A stretch of 64,000 nt of DNA from Hemileia vastatrix. Lineage: Eukaryota > Basidiomycota > Pucciniomycetes > Pucciniales > Zaghouaniaceae. The stretch covers positions 38,103,203-38,167,202 of the forward strand of contig JASXTE010000005.1 of NCBI GenBank assembly GCA_030280995.1, read 5' to 3'. Position 1 is the stretch's first letter; each line of letters opens with the position of its first letter. The notes beneath the pieces are model-generated. The model saw only the letters and a list, made by a program, of their open reading frames with translations, was not told the DNA's origin and did no database searches. Both the position numbers and the translations under genes were made by a program. Positions 63,905 through 64,000 of this stretch are shown piece by piece.

Positions 63905-64000
63905 TATGCAAAGTGTGGAAAGTCTGTCAAGACTTTAAACTGAACAATGTGGTCAGTCCATCAAGACTTTAAACTGATAAATGGTGTAGTCCCGCAAGAC
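63905..64000 (+). repeat. G2old hairpin-motif array, left end
   Basis: Copies at about 63920-63943 (AGTC, TGTCAA, GACT) and 63955-63977 (AGTC, CATCAA, GACT), and a third cut by the window end (AGTC, CCGCAA, GAC). Confidence 0.8.

Larger units (their letters stand above)
56208..64000 (+). mobile_element. G2old: right part of the oldest gypsy element
   Basis: Continues the pol of 25669-30149 after the G2b insertion. Carries decayed RT-RNaseH-integrase, the 3' module and antisense gene A. Its gene B and 3' LTR should lie beyond 64000. Confidence 0.87.

Overview
The window is repeat-dominated, AT-rich eukaryotic DNA, most likely from a transposon-rich fungus (a basidiomycete is my guess). The pointers are short spliceosomal introns, Ty3/gypsy and Ty1/copia pol genes, proteins with Gal4-like Zn2Cys6 cysteine spacing, and a small secreted-protein gene with tiny exons. 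No rRNA, tRNA, CRISPR array or bacterial operon was seen. The species is not determined.

Layout. 1-8113: a chromodomain Ty3/gypsy element (called G1) with one uninterrupted 2055-codon gag-pol frame and a complete 3' LTR. 8113-9930: copia fragments, including a 1073-bp block that recurs at 17190-18262. 9930-12141: a cluster of nested MITEs, four with TIRs and target-site duplications (TSDs) that can be read directly. 12995-13986: the only host-like gene, a predicted secreted protein of about 122 aa built from phase-1 exons. 14555-18578: a minisatellite and a minus-strand copia relic broken by a MITE and a 1.17-kb solo LTR. 18579-25668: gene-free AT-rich DNA with MITEs and fold-back repeats. 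25669-64000: a three-level nest of related gypsy elements. An old element (G2old: 25669-30149 and 56208-end) contains G2b (30150-56207), which contains G3 (36681-49686, minus strand). The TSDs and LTR divergence (about 28 differences in 1079 bp for G2b, 5 in 1124 bp for G3) give the order of insertion.

What stands out is the G2/G3 lineage. (1) ORF1 is Gag plus protease, and RT-RNaseH-integrase follows through what looks like a conserved -1 frameshift (T TTT TTA or T TTT TTG, two codons before the gag stop). (2) Between integrase and the 3' LTR there is a long module carrying antisense, intron-containing genes for proteins with a permuted Zn2Cys6-like motif. (3) The genomic-sense strand carries more than 50 copies of a short hairpin motif (4-5 bp stem, six-base loop, tail TAAACTG), both in untranslated arrays and inside pol, with compensatory stem changes. 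(4) Three larger stem-loop classes are conserved between G2 and G3, also with compensatory changes. I read this as a retrotransposon lineage with an unusually structured genomic RNA and its own antisense accessory genes. The function is inferred only.

Most G2 copies are broken. G2b pol has three nonsense codons and frameshifts. G3 is nearly intact, with one UGA between RNaseH and integrase.
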